DNA of 64,000 nt, taken from NCBI RefSeq assembly GCF_001751365.1, contig NZ_LJGT01000036.1, positions 372,001 to 436,000 on the forward strand. The letters are read 5' to 3'. The DNA comes from Streptomyces abyssalis. GTDB taxonomy: Bacteria; Actinomycetota; Actinomycetes; Streptomycetales; Streptomycetaceae. A model generated the notes under the pieces. It searched no databases, was not told where the DNA came from, and worked only from the letters and a program-made list of their open reading frames with translations. Each line of letters begins with the position of its first letter. The stretch's first letter is position 1. Shown here one piece after another: positions 47,713 to 55,399 of this stretch. Both the position numbers and the translations under genes were made by a program.

Positions 47713-48578
47713 TGATGCGGGGGAAGCGGGGGAAGCACCGCCCAGGCGGCGAACACCCCACCATCGACGCGCTGTTGAGCGGCGCGGAGGTGCTCGCCGG
47801 GGCCTACGACGAGAGCGACGTCGCCGCGGTGCGCGAGCGGGTCCTCGCGGGGGCAGCGGATGCGGCAGCCACCTCCGGCCGCGCCCGCCCCGCCGACCGG
47901 TCATGTCCGCCGGATCACGCCGACGACTCAACTGCCGTGGGTCCGGCTGCCGTTGGCGGGGCCTCGGCCGCCCCGGCCGCGGGCGGTGCCGGCGCGGCGG
48001 CGGCCGGCACGGCCGCACCCGCGCTCCGCTACCCGACGGAGTGCGAACAGGCGGCGCACGACCTGGACCTGGCGGTGAGTCTCGTCGTCAACGCTCCCGA
48101 GGCTGCGTCGAGCCTGACGCGCCTCGTCGACGACCAGGAGTCCATCGCGCCGGAGGGCGCACTGGTCTTCGGCTGTCTCCTGCATCTGGCGCGATACCGC
48201 GAAGCCGCCCAGTTCTGGTGGCAGTTCGCCGCGGGCGGCGGTTCCCGGACCGCCGCGTTCTGTCTGTGTCTGCATCACCGGCGGCACGGCGAGTTCCGGG
48301 ACGCCGACTACTGGCGTGCGCAGGCGGCGAGGCTGGCGCAGCGCGCCCGTACGAGCAGCGCTCCGGAGGGTCGCCCGCAGCGGCCGTCCGCTCGCCCCCT
48401 CCTCCCGGACGGGGTGCGGCACGGACTGCTGAGCGAGTGTCACGGCGGCGGCCATCCGAGCCTGCCGCATGCCCTGGAGGCAGTCATCCACCGGCTTCCC
48501 GTGCTGGAGGACGACGAGGACTTCGGTGAAATCCCCCAGCCGGCATGGGACTTGGCGGGACATCTGGCCGCCCGGTGA
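47712..48578 (+). CDS. Hypothetical partner of the sigma-like factor
   Basis: 288 aa. Its ATG overlaps the TGA of the sigma-like gene (TGATG), so they are co-translated. A basic N-terminus (KRGKHRPGGEH), an Ala/Gly-rich linker (res ~75-105) and a helical C-terminal half containing TECEQAAHDLDLAVSLVVN and GCLLHLARYREAAQFWWQFAAGG can be seen. The latter resembles tetratricopeptide-like helices. There is no membrane segment and no ZAS zinc motif (HxxxCxxC), so it is not a classical anti-sigma. It is a regular type of companion for such sigma factors in Streptomyces. Function unknown. Confidence 0.72.
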   Translation: MMRGKRGKHRPGGEHPTIDALLSGAEVLAGAYDESDVAAVRERVLAGAADAAATSGRARPADRSCPPDHADDSTAVGPAAVGGASAAPAAGGAGAAAAGTAAPALRYPTECEQAAHDLDLAVSLVVNAPEAASSLTRLVDDQESIAPEGALVFGCLLHLARYREAAQFWWQFAAGGGSRTAAFCLCLHHRRHGEFRDADYWRAQAARLAQRARTSSAPEGRPQRPSARPLLPDGVRHGLLSECHGGGHPSLPHALEAVIHRLPVLEDDEDFGEIPQPAWDLAGHLAAR

Positions 48579-48651
48579 GGGCGCGTGCCCGGCGTTCTCA
48601 GTGAGTCCGCCCAGCCGGTGTGCAGCGGTGTGCCCGCGTACGCGGCCTGGC

Positions 48652-48689
48652 CCGGCAGGCGCCCGCCTGCCCAGCCGGGCGCCTGCCGG
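48652..48689. terminator. 14-bp perfect-stem hairpin between convergent genes
   Basis: CCGGCAGGCGCCCG (48652-48665) pairs exactly with 48676-48689 around a 10-nt loop. It lies in the 136-bp gap between the sigma-partner gene and the convergent gas-vesicle-side gene. Probable bidirectional terminator. Confidence 0.75.
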
Positions 48690-48714
48690 TGGCCTGTCCG
48701 GACGTACGGCGGTG

Positions 48715-49140
48715 TTACAGCCGCCCGCCGGTGAACCGGGTGAAGGGACCTGCCTTGCGGCGGGCCGAGTAGCGGCCGGCGGCGAAGGAGGCCGCGACGG
48801 CGCTGATCGCCCCGGTGCCGATGCCGGCCGCGATGCCCTTGCGGTTCTTCACGACGCTCCAGGTCGTGGTCGCCGCGGTCGCGGCGGTGCTGGACGCGGA
48901 GACGAGCTTCTGCCGCCCCGCCTCGGCACCCCTGCTGGCGACGTGACCGGCACGCCTCGTGGCGTCGCCGAAGCTCCGGCCACCGCCCTCGACGGCGTCA
49001 CCGACGGAGCGGGTGGCCGAACTGGTCTTCGTGGCGGCCTTGTTGATGCCGCGGTCCGCCTTCTCCCCCGCGACGGCGGGCTTCTTGGTGCTGCTCGCGG
49101 CCTTTCCCGCGTTGCTTGAGGTCTTGCCGTTCTCAGTCAT
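48715..49140 (-). CDS. Hypothetical Ala/Ser/Lys-rich protein with a C-terminal membrane helix
   Basis: 141 aa from the ATG at 49140 (MTENGKTSSNAGKAAS...); an upstream ATG at 49176 adds 12 residues and neither has a good ribosome binding site. The first ~90 residues are low-complexity, polar and basic (SATRSVGDAVEGGGRSFGDA). Residues ~105-125 (GIAAGIGTGAISAVAASFAAG) form a membrane helix followed by a short basic tail. It lies immediately 3' of gvpK and on the same strand, with 109 nt between, so it may be the last gene of the gas-vesicle operon. I do not know a family. Confidence 0.6.
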   Translation of the reverse strand: MTENGKTSSNAGKAASSTKKPAVAGEKADRGINKAATKTSSATRSVGDAVEGGGRSFGDATRRAGHVASRGAEAGRQKLVSASSTAATAATTTWSVVKNRKGIAAGIGTGAISAVAASFAAGRYSARRKAGPFTRFTGGRL

Positions 49141-49249
49141 GGCCAACGGGTTGCCGTGTGTGTCGGCTTGAAACATTCGGTGTCCGGAGTGTGCAGACGC
49201 CTTCCGCCGATGCCGCGGCAGGACGGCGCCTCACGCCCGGGTCCGCTGG

Positions 49250-49801
49250 CTATCCGTCCTGCCGGGGCAGCAGCGAACCGAGCGGTCCCAGATCGAGGTT
49301 GAGGTCCTCCATCGTAAGCCCGTAGCGCTCGCACAGCTCCGTCATGCGCTCGTGCAGGATCATCAGCGTCATGCCGATCCGCTCTTCCTGGTCCTCGTCC
49401 AGGTCGCCCTGGTCGACCCTGTTCAGAGCGGTGCGTTCCATGAGCTGACGCAGCAGCTCCACGATCGTCAGGACGAGTTTCATCAGATCGCGTTCGACGG
49501 TGTCCGGGTCCGTGCGCAGACGCCTGGCCAGCCTGCCGCTGCCCCGTGGACCCTCCTCGGGCCCGGCGGGCAGCAGGTCGAACGCGCGGGCGGCCGAACG
49601 TGCCACATCGTCCAGGCTGATGCCGTCCGTGACGCCGTCGGGGAGCCGCGCGGGCCGCGGTGCCGGTGACTGTCCCGGCTGCGGGTCCCCAGGACCGTGC
49701 CGGTGCCCGGCCTCGCCGTCGCGCCCGTTCTCACGTTCGCGCCGAGGTCCGGGCCCGTGCTCCTGCTCGGACCCGCGCTCGTGCTCGTGCTCGTTGCTCA
49801 T
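49250..49801 (-). CDS. gvpK: Gas vesicle protein GvpK
   Basis: 183 aa. The GvpK core begins with RLRTDPDTVERDLMKLVLTIVELLRQLMERTALNRVDQGDLDEDQEERIG (cited as VERDLMKLVLTIVELLRQLM and NRVDQGDLDEDQ) and ends MTELCERYGLTMEDLNLDLGPLGSLL. The N-terminal ~90 residues are a hydrophilic, His/Glu/Pro-rich extension (EHEHERGSEQEHGPGPRRE), longer than in cyanobacteria but usual in Streptomyces. GvpK is a minor protein needed for vesicle formation. The start is 31 nt after gvpS. It is the last recognised gene of the cluster. Confidence 0.93.
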   Translation of the reverse strand: MSNEHEHERGSEQEHGPGPRRERENGRDGEAGHRHGPGDPQPGQSPAPRPARLPDGVTDGISLDDVARSAARAFDLLPAGPEEGPRGSGRLARRLRTDPDTVERDLMKLVLTIVELLRQLMERTALNRVDQGDLDEDQEERIGMTLMILHERMTELCERYGLTMEDLNLDLGPLGSLLPRQDG

Positions 49802-49832
49802 ACCTCGCCGCCTGTCCGCCTGCTCTCCCCGC

Positions 49833-50102
49833 TCACCACGGCCCCGGCTCGTCGGCCGTGACGGAGTGGATGACGGCACGGAGATTGATGTGTACGAGAT
49901 CGACGTCCGCGATGGACAGCACGATGTCACCGGTCAGCACGGCACCGCCCGACAGCAGCCGGTCCAGCAGGTCGATGAGGGCGACCTGGCGGCCGGCGAG
50001 TCCGTTCTCCTCGGCGATGCCGTTCGCGAAGCCGTCGGAAGCGGACCGGGTGCCCGCTTCGACCGCTCCGGCGAAGCCGCTGCCGGGCAGTTCAGCTTCC
50101 AT
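49833..50102 (-). CDS. gvpS: Gas vesicle protein GvpS (GvpA/J-like minor shell protein)
   Basis: 89 aa. The GvpA-type core is LIDLLDRLLSGGAVLTGDIVLSIADVDLVHINLRAVIHSV (res ~43-82, cited as LIDLLDRLLSGGAVLTGDIV and SIADVDLVHINLRAVI), with amphipathic strands typical of the shell family. The start overlaps the end of gvpL by 11 nt. Members of this subfamily are paralogues of GvpA and are thought to sit at vesicle ends or nucleation sites. Confidence 0.92.
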   Translation of the reverse strand: MEAELPGSGFAGAVEAGTRSASDGFANGIAEENGLAGRQVALIDLLDRLLSGGAVLTGDIVLSIADVDLVHINLRAVIHSVTADEPGPW

Positions 50103-50979
50103 CGCCGGCAGTCCCGGTGGCGTGCGGCTGCGGTGAGGAAGGCGGCGTCGCGAACGAGTACGGCGCCCACGGCCCTGTCAGTTCGACCCGGACACCCGGC
50201 ACGTCCTCGGCGATGCCGCCGATCGCCGCCTTGAAGTCCTCGCTGCGCGAGGCCGGCACCAGATAGGCGTCGTTGGTGATGTTCTCGCCAGGCCCGGCGG
50301 CCAGTTCGCCCTGCTGAGGGCGGTGCGCGACCTTGGCGGTGGCGACCCCGTCGGCCAGTTCCGTCACGCGCTCGGCGACCGCTCCGGCGGCACGGTAGGT
50401 GTCGCGGTGCGTGCTGCGCTGCCGCCTGCGCTGCTGAAGGTACGCACGCCCCGGGCTGCCGGATGCCGTCCCGGCACCGCCGGAGCTCTCCCCGGCCGCG
50501 CCGGCCGCCGCCTCACGCGGATCGGCGTACACCTTCACGCCCCACTCGACATGGCCTTCCAGCCGTGAGAGCAGCGCCTCGAACTCGGCGCCCCGTTCGG
50601 CCAGCATCTCCGAGACACGTCCGTCGCCGAGATAGACGGTCGCCAGCCGCATCGGCAGCACCGTCGTGTGCTCGTACGCGGCCGCGACGACGTCGTGGTG
50701 CGAGCGGGCAAGGGTCTCCAGCCGCTCCATGTCCTCCAGTTGGGCCTTCAGCCCCGCCTCGTCGTACATCCCTGCCGGGACGTCCGAGACCAGCGCGCCC
50801 AGACCGGCACCCTCCACCGTGCGCACCGGCGCCCCGGACGGACCGGTCAGCCCGGCGGCCGCGGCGTCGAGCGGTGCGCCCCGGCGGCCGACGGCGAAGA
50901 CGTAACGGGCCTGCTCGCTCTCCTGCGCCTGCTGCGGCGCTCCGGGAACTCCCTCCGGAACCGGCATCGGTCTCGTCAC
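50092..50979 (-). CDS. gvpL: Gas vesicle protein GvpL (GvpF/L family)
   Basis: 295 aa from a GTG at 50979 overlapping the gvpJ stop (GTGA). GvpF/L family blocks are ARYVFAVGRRGAPLD at the N-terminus, VRTVEGAGLGALVSDVP, SHHDVVAAAYEHTTVLPMRLATVYLGDGRVSEMLAE and HVEWGVKVYAD, with a C-terminal VRVELTGPWAPYSFA. This family acts in gas-vesicle assembly as an accessory to the shell. A Gly/Ser/Arg insert (res ~165-195, SGGAGTASGSPGRAYLQQRRRQRS in pieces) is unusual in length. Confidence 0.93.
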   Translation of the reverse strand: MTRPMPVPEGVPGAPQQAQESEQARYVFAVGRRGAPLDAAAAGLTGPSGAPVRTVEGAGLGALVSDVPAGMYDEAGLKAQLEDMERLETLARSHHDVVAAAYEHTTVLPMRLATVYLGDGRVSEMLAERGAEFEALLSRLEGHVEWGVKVYADPREAAAGAAGESSGGAGTASGSPGRAYLQQRRRQRSTHRDTYRAAGAVAERVTELADGVATAKVAHRPQQGELAAGPGENITNDAYLVPASRSEDFKAAIGGIAEDVPGVRVELTGPWAPYSFATPPSSPQPHATGTAGDGS

Positions 50980-51539
50980 CTTCCACGCTTGCGAGCGCCG
51001 TCGCCGTCAGCGGTCCCCCGTGCGGCCCTCTTCTCGGAGGGACGCTGCCCGGAGGAACGCTGCCCGGAGGGACGCTGCCCGGAGGGACGCTGCCCGGCCG
51101 CGGAACCGCCGCCGGACGCGGACCCCTCGTCCGCGTGCTCCTCGCCGGCGGGCAGTTCGGCGGCCGAGCGCAGCCGCTCGATCTCCCGGCGGAGCCTGTC
51201 GTTCTCCTCGGCCAGGGCGTTGCCGCCCTCGCGTCCGTCGAGGGCTTCGCCGGACTGCCGCGAGCGGGCGGCGGACGCCCGGGAGGAGAGCGACGGGTCG
51301 TTCTCCCACCAGTCGATCCCCATCTCCTTGGCCTTGTCGACGGAGACCACAAGCAGACGCAGCTTGATCGTCAGCAGCTCGATGTCGAGCAGGTTGATCT
51401 GGATGTCGCCCGCGATGACGACACCCTTGTCGAGCACCCGCTCGAGGATGTCCGCCAGGTTGGCGGACGAACTTTGCTGACCGTACGGGACCGCCCTGTT
51501 GGGGGACGGTCCCATACGCCCGGCCAGTGAATCGGACAC
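50976..51539 (-). CDS. gvpJ: Gas vesicle protein GvpJ (GvpA family) with repeated tail
   Basis: 187 aa. The GvpA/J core is at res ~28-75: LADILERVLDKGVVIAGDIQINLLDIELLTIKLRLLVVSVDKAKEMGIDWW (cited as LADILERVLDKGVVIAGDIQ and LLDIELLTIKLRLLVVSV). The C-terminal half is hydrophilic with a coiled-coil-like NALAEENDRLRREIERLRS, followed by a GQRPS repeat encoded by four 15-bp units (51036-51095). The minor shell paralogue is needed for vesicle nucleation or end caps. The stop overlaps gvpL. Confidence 0.93.
   Translation of the reverse strand: MSDSLAGRMGPSPNRAVPYGQQSSSANLADILERVLDKGVVIAGDIQINLLDIELLTIKLRLLVVSVDKAKEMGIDWWENDPSLSSRASAARSRQSGEALDGREGGNALAEENDRLRREIERLRSAAELPAGEEHADEGSASGGGSAAGQRPSGQRPSGQRSSGQRPSEKRAARGTADGDGARKRGR
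51036..51095. repeat. Four 15-bp tandem units in gvpJ
   Basis: GGAGGGACGCTGCCC repeats at 51036-51050, 51051-51065 (one base change), 51066-51080 and 51081-51095. On the coding (minus) strand each unit encodes G-Q-R-P-S or a near variant (G-Q-R-S-S). It is an in-frame length-variable tract in the GvpJ tail. Confidence 0.85.
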
Positions 51540-51585
51540 GTGGTATCAGCCTTGTCTGCTCGGTCGGGGTGGATTCTTCGGACGG

Positions 51586-52731
51586 TCAGCGGCCGGCGGA
51601 GACGGTACGGCGGCCACGCTCGTCTTCCTCTTCCTCGTCTTCCGCCTCGTCCTCCTCGTACTCCTCCTCGGGCTCCAGCTCCTCCTCGTACTCGCCCTCG
51701 GGCTCGTCGTCGGCGTATTCCTCTTCCGCCTCGTCCTCGTCGTACTCCTCCTCGGGCTCCAGCTCCTCCTCGTACTCGCCCTCGGGGCCGTCTTCCGCGT
51801 CGTCCTCGTCCGCCGGGCCGTCCTCGCCCGCGAGTCCGTCCTCGGTCTCCGGCTCCTCGGATTCCTCGGACTCCGCCTTGGCGCGCTCTTCCTCCTCGAC
51901 GGCGTCTTCGTGTTCGACCACGACTTCGCCGTCCCGGATCTCACCGCGCCATCCGTCGGTGGCTTCGCCCCGCATCATGATGAACTTGCGGTACAGCTTC
52001 AGGTCCAGCCGCGCGCGACGGCCCTGCGCCCTCCAGATGTTGCCGGTCTTCTCGAAGAACCCGCCCGGGAAGTACTCCAGGACGAGCAGGACGCGGGTCA
52101 GGTTGTCGGTGATGCGGTGGAAGGTCACCACACCCTTGACGGTGCCCTTGGCGCCGCTGGTGGTCCAGGTGATGCGCTCGTCGGGGACCTGCTCTGTGAC
52201 GTTGGCCTTCAGGCTGCGCTTGGACTTGGCGACCTTGACGTTCCAGTTGCTGCTGACGTCGTCGGACTTCTCGACGCTGACGACGCCCTTGGCGAAGGTG
52301 GAGAACTCCTGGAACTGGGTCCACTGGTCGTACGCCTCGCGCACGGGCACGCCCACGTCGATGTCCTCGACGATGGTGACGCTCTTGGACTTGCCTCCGC
52401 CGCTCTTGCCTTTGCCCTTGCCGAACAAACCCTTGACCTTGTCCTTGACCATTTCCTTGACGTGCGAGGTGCCCGCCGTCATCGCCGCCTGCGCGGGGGA
52501 CTTGCCCTCGCTCAGCGCCTGACCGCCCTTGGCGAGGCTGCCCATCAGGCCGCCCGCGCCCTGGCCGCCCTCACCGAACTTCGTGACGCTCTCGCCCAGC
52601 TTGGTGCCCAGCCCGGAGACCGCCTTGACGGCTCGCGCCTGGAGGTAGGACTGCAGCTCTTCCTTGAGACGGTCGGTGGCCGGGTCGTTCGCCACGTCGT
52701 CCTTGAACTTGCTCAGCGCGGAGTCAGCCAT
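51586..52731 (-). CDS. gvpZ: Gas vesicle cluster protein GvpZ-like: SRPBCC domain with acidic repeat tail
   Basis: 381 aa. The N-terminal part is Gly/Ala/Lys-rich (FGKGKGKSGGGKSKSV). Residues about 118-270 are an SRPBCC/polyketide cyclase-type domain: VTIVEDIDVGVPVREAYDQW, FQEFSTFAKGVVSVEKS, WNVKVAKSKRSLKANV and ITWTTSGAKGTVKGVVTFHRI. The last ~100 residues are extremely acidic Glu/Asp/Tyr repeats (EEELEPEEEYDEDEAE) built from a duplicated 61-bp segment (51642-51786). It overlaps gvpY by 8 nt and sits where gvpZ occurs in Streptomyces clusters. The exact role is unknown; a role as chaperone or matrix protein is speculative. Confidence 0.85.
   Translation of the reverse strand: MADSALSKFKDDVANDPATDRLKEELQSYLQARAVKAVSGLGTKLGESVTKFGEGGQGAGGLMGSLAKGGQALSEGKSPAQAAMTAGTSHVKEMVKDKVKGLFGKGKGKSGGGKSKSVTIVEDIDVGVPVREAYDQWTQFQEFSTFAKGVVSVEKSDDVSSNWNVKVAKSKRSLKANVTEQVPDERITWTTSGAKGTVKGVVTFHRITDNLTRVLLVLEYFPGGFFEKTGNIWRAQGRRARLDLKLYRKFIMMRGEATDGWRGEIRDGEVVVEHEDAVEEEERAKAESEESEEPETEDGLAGEDGPADEDDAEDGPEGEYEEELEPEEEYDEDEAEEEYADDEPEGEYEEELEPEEEYEEDEAEDEEEEDERGRRTVSAGR
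51642..51786. repeat. 61-bp direct repeat in the gvpZ acidic tail
   Basis: Copies at 51642-51702 and 51726-51786 differ at one base (offset 84 bp, a multiple of 3, so in frame). They encode the Glu/Tyr-rich units with EEELEPEEEY. The repeated segment lengthens the acidic tail by 28 residues per step. Confidence 0.85.
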
Positions 52732-53443
52732 TGCCGCCTCCCCGGTTCGCAGCCTTCCGCGCACCGCCGGACGCGGTCTTCGCGGCCGTCTTGCGGGCAC
52801 CGCCGGTGGCCTTGCCCGCACCGGAGGTGGTCTTCCGGGCGCCGGAGGCGGTCTTGCGGGTGCCGGAGGACGCCGTCTTCCGGGCACCGTCGCCCGTACC
52901 GCCGGAGCGGCTGCCACGGCTGCCGGAAGCGGCCCTGCCGTTGGCGGACCCCGAACCCGAACCCGTGGCGGACTTCGCCGACTTGGCCGTCCTGCTGCCC
53001 GCGGCTGCGGGCTTGCGTGCCCTCGGGCGTTCCTCCCGGCGCGGCGACTCGCGCTCCTCACGGCCGCCTTCGGCGCGCTCATCGTCGCCCTGGGCGTCCT
53101 CGGCGTTCTCGTCCCCGGCGCCGTCGGAGCCCCGCACGCGCCGCGTCGGGTCCTTCATGTCGAGCGTGCGCTCGTGGAGGGAGTCGGCGAGGGTGCCGGC
53201 CCGCTGGGTGACCGCGGAGGTCAGTGCGGACTTGGTGTTGTCGACCAGATCCTTGCGCACCTGTTCGCTCAGCTGACCGGCGACGGGTGAGTTCGCCACC
53301 ATCTTCATCAGCTGCTGAGGGCTGAGGTTGAGTTTCTTGCCGGCCAGGAACATGCCCAGGCCGATGGCCATCTTGGCCTTTCTGGTGCGCCCAAGGAGGT
53401 AACCCCCCACGAGCGCCATCCCTATCTTGCCGTTGTTCATCAT
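52724..53443 (-). CDS. gvpY: Gas vesicle cluster protein GvpY-like
   Basis: 239 aa. The N-terminal ~75 residues have a small hydrophobic segment (GMALVGGYLLGRTRKAKMAIGLGMFLAG) followed by LSPQQLMKMVANSPVAGQLSEQVRKDLVDNTK. The remainder is a very low-complexity basic Lys/Ala/Thr/Ser/Gly/Arg tail (KTASSGTRKTASGARKTTSG), like histone H1-type tails. In Streptomyces clusters a protein of this type follows gvpG. It has been described as gvpY. Its function is unknown; the tail may bind nucleic acid or the acidic gvpZ tail. The start is 49 nt after gvpG. Confidence 0.82.
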   Translation of the reverse strand: MMNNGKIGMALVGGYLLGRTRKAKMAIGLGMFLAGKKLNLSPQQLMKMVANSPVAGQLSEQVRKDLVDNTKSALTSAVTQRAGTLADSLHERTLDMKDPTRRVRGSDGAGDENAEDAQGDDERAEGGREERESPRREERPRARKPAAAGSRTAKSAKSATGSGSGSANGRAASGSRGSRSGGTGDGARKTASSGTRKTASGARKTTSGAGKATGGARKTAAKTASGGARKAANRGGGNG

Positions 53444-53492
53444 CTTCCAGTCACCTTCTGTCTCCCCCGTCGATGCGGCCTGGCTCTGACGC

Positions 53493-53750
53493 TCATGGGT
53501 CCCGCTGATGCTGTCGTTGCCACGCTTGACGCCATTCCAGTTCGTCCAGGAGCTCGTCCTCGATCCGGTCGAACTCCTCTTCCGTGATGCGGCCGTCGAG
53601 CAGCTCCTGCTCCAGTGCTGCCAGCTGCTGCCGTACGGGCTCGGGGTCGTAGTACTGCTGCTCCGCGGTCAGTACGAGCTGGTCCATGACCCAGACCGCT
53701 CCGCGTACGGGTGCCAGCGGCAGGGTCAGCAGCTGTGTGATGAGGCCCAT
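53493..53750 (-). CDS. gvpG: Gas vesicle protein GvpG
   Basis: 85 aa, entire GvpG family length: MGLITQLLTLPLAPVRGAVWV then an alpha-helical region (VRQQLAALEQELLDGRITEEEFDRIEDELLDELEW, cited in part) with strong coiled-coil character. GvpG is a conserved assembly factor of gas vesicles. It lies 22 nt after gvpF on the same strand. Confidence 0.93.
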   Translation of the reverse strand: MGLITQLLTLPLAPVRGAVWVMDQLVLTAEQQYYDPEPVRQQLAALEQELLDGRITEEEFDRIEDELLDELEWRQAWQRQHQRDP

Positions 53751-53772
53751 GGAGGCCCTCCGATCACCCGTG

Positions 53773-54486
53773 TCAGACGAAGCTGTACGGGGGCAGCGGA
53801 CCGTGGAGGTTGAGGGAGTAGACGTCCCCGCGCCGTTCGGCCTCCTCGTGCACGGACTGGGCGAAGGCCGCGGAGTCCTCCCGCCGTACCAGGAACGAGA
53901 CGTTCAGGAAGTGCGACTGCGTGGGCTCGGCCACGGAGTGGCGCTGTGCGCCGCCCGACAGCCGCTCCACCAGGTCCCTGGCTTCGGCCTCGTGGCGGGC
54001 CTGCACCTCGTTCGAGACCAGCTCGCCCAGCCGCACCTTCTCCTCCTGGGCCTCCGGGTGCTCCCGGGACACCTCGCGCAGACGCTGGATCTCCGCGGAG
54101 CCCGCGACGATCTCGCGGAGCAGGTCGTCCTCCTCGCGAGCCGCCTTGAGGTTGTACTCCACGCAGCCGTTCAACTCGGCGAGCCGCTCGGCGTACGCGT
54201 CCTTGTTCTCCTCCAGCACCGACTCGACGGAGCCGTCGTCGGGACCGACAAGGCCGAAGCGCATCGGCAGCGTCGCTCCGTCCGCCATCAGCTGCTCCAG
54301 TACGGCCTGGTGCGCGGCGAGATCACGGCGCTTGGCACGGAGGTCCTCGGGTGCGTCGCTGACGACGGCGCTGAGGGACTTCGTCCCGACCGTGCGCAGC
54401 GTGCCCGCGGGCTCGCCCACCCCGCTCAGTCCTTGCAGGTTCTGCGGGTGCTCAGCTGACGTGATGGCGTAGATGTAGGTGGACAC
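53773..54486 (-). CDS. gvpF: Gas vesicle protein GvpF (GvpF/L family)
   Basis: 237 aa. Family features: STYIYAITSAEHPQ at the N-terminus, L-S-A-V-V-S-D-A-P, LPMRFGLVGPDDGSVESVLEENKDAYAERLAELNGCVEYNLKAAREEDDLL (cited in part) and the terminal LHGPLPPYSFV. GvpF is needed for vesicle assembly and contacts the shell protein. It starts 3 nt after the gvpA stop and is the paralogue of gvpL. Confidence 0.94.
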   Translation of the reverse strand: MSTYIYAITSAEHPQNLQGLSGVGEPAGTLRTVGTKSLSAVVSDAPEDLRAKRRDLAAHQAVLEQLMADGATLPMRFGLVGPDDGSVESVLEENKDAYAERLAELNGCVEYNLKAAREEDDLLREIVAGSAEIQRLREVSREHPEAQEEKVRLGELVSNEVQARHEAEARDLVERLSGGAQRHSVAEPTQSHFLNVSFLVRREDSAAFAQSVHEEAERRGDVYSLNLHGPLPPYSFV

Positions 54487-54489
54487 GTA

Positions 54490-54948
54490 TTAGTCCTCCT
54501 TCCGGCGGGTGGTGCGACGGGCACCGGACGAGCTCGAGGAGGCCGCCTTCCGCGGCTCCCGCTCCCGCTCCTGCTCCTGCTCCTCACCGTCGCGTCCCCT
54601 CTGGAAGGACTCGCTGAAGGCTTCGACGGCTCCGGTCAGCGCGCCCTTGGACTTGCCCTTCGCTCCGCTCTCCGTGGCGTCGCCGACGATGTCGGTGAGC
54701 TGAGAGGGGGCCTTGCGGCCGGCTTCGAGGTCGAGCCTGTTGCACGCCTCGGCGAAGCGCAGGTAGGTGTCCACGCTGGCGACGACCACACGGACGTCGA
54801 TCTTGAGTATCTCGATACCGACAAGGGAAACCCGTACGAATGCGTCGATCACGAGACCACGGTCCAGGATCAGTTCGAGGATGTCGTAGAGGTTTCCGCC
54901 GCCGGCACCGGTGCTCTGCTGGGAATTGGTCTGCGGGACTACCGTCAC
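54490..54948 (-). CDS. gvpA: Gas vesicle structural protein GvpA
   Basis: 152 aa. The shell-forming core is res 19-70: [20 protein letters not shown] and [20 protein letters not shown], then [15 protein letters not shown]. In cyanobacteria and haloarchaea GvpA has about 70 residues. The actinomycete-type protein carries a long C-terminal tail, here about 75 residues that are charged and low-complexity ([20 protein letters not shown]). GvpA polymerises into the gas-permeable ribbed shell. It is 82 nt after gvpO, in the usual order. Confidence 0.94.
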   Translation of the reverse strand: MTVVPQTNSQQSTGAGGGNLYDILELILDRGLVIDAFVRVSLVGIEILKIDVRVVVASVDTYLRFAEACNRLDLEAGRKAPSQLTDIVGDATESGAKGKSKGALTGAVEAFSESFQRGRDGEEQEQEREREPRKAASSSSSGARRTTRRKED

Positions 54949-55030
54949 GTTCTTCGTCCTTTCGGAACGATGCTGCGTTCGGCGGCCGTCGATGCGTGGT
55001 CAGTGAGACGGATCACGCCGGGCCGCGCGC

Positions 55031-55399
55031 TCATTTCCGCTGATCGATCTGACCGCGTGCGTAACGGCGGGTGCGCTCGTAACCGAGAAGATTTCCGTCG
55101 CCGTCGAGCTGCACGCGGTAGGAACCCATCACGCTGGTCGTGTCGGGGACGCGCTCGATCTCGACGACCTCGACGTCCGCCGTCCAGCCTTCGTCCGTGG
55201 CCTTCACCGAGGACACGGAGCCGGGTTCGCACTGCAGGAGTTCGGAGAGCTGCCCGGCCGCGAGCCGCATGGCCTTGGCTATGGGGACGCGTCCGTTCTG
55301 CGCGCTCTGGCCCCGGTCCTGCTTCTGATCGCTCTTCGCCTGCGGCCTGCTGCTCTGCTGCGATTGCGATTTGTTCTCTTTGTCACCAGTTGTCGCCAT
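55031..55399 (-). CDS. gvpO: Gas vesicle protein GvpO
   Basis: 122 aa from the ATG at 55399 (GGGGTGAG upstream; an in-frame ATG at 55507 lacks a site). The N-terminal third is Gln/Lys/Ser-rich. The conserved GvpO core is RVPIAKAMRLAAGQLSELLQCEPGSVSSVKATDEGWTADVEVVEIERVPDTTSVMGSYRVQLDGDGNLLGYERTRRYARG (cited as IAKAMRLAAGQLSELLQ and GWTADVEVVEIERVPD). GvpO is an accessory protein, and it is the first gene of the leftward gvpO-A-F-G-Y-Z-J-L-S-K cluster. The 190 nt upstream hold its promoter. Confidence 0.92.
   Translation of the reverse strand: MATTGDKENKSQSQQSSRPQAKSDQKQDRGQSAQNGRVPIAKAMRLAAGQLSELLQCEPGSVSSVKATDEGWTADVEVVEIERVPDTTSVMGSYRVQLDGDGNLLGYERTRRYARGQIDQRK

Noticed and set aside
46810-48018. 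Open frame extending the DUF574 methyltransferase to 685 codons
   Set aside because: It runs antisense through the sigma-like gene and its partner, with shadow-like composition. The family signature begins 20 residues after the GTG at 46809.
51036-51786. Tandem repeats in the gas-vesicle region as a CRISPR array
   Set aside because: Repeats are contiguous or nearly so, lie in frame inside gvpJ and gvpZ and have no unique spacers of regular size.
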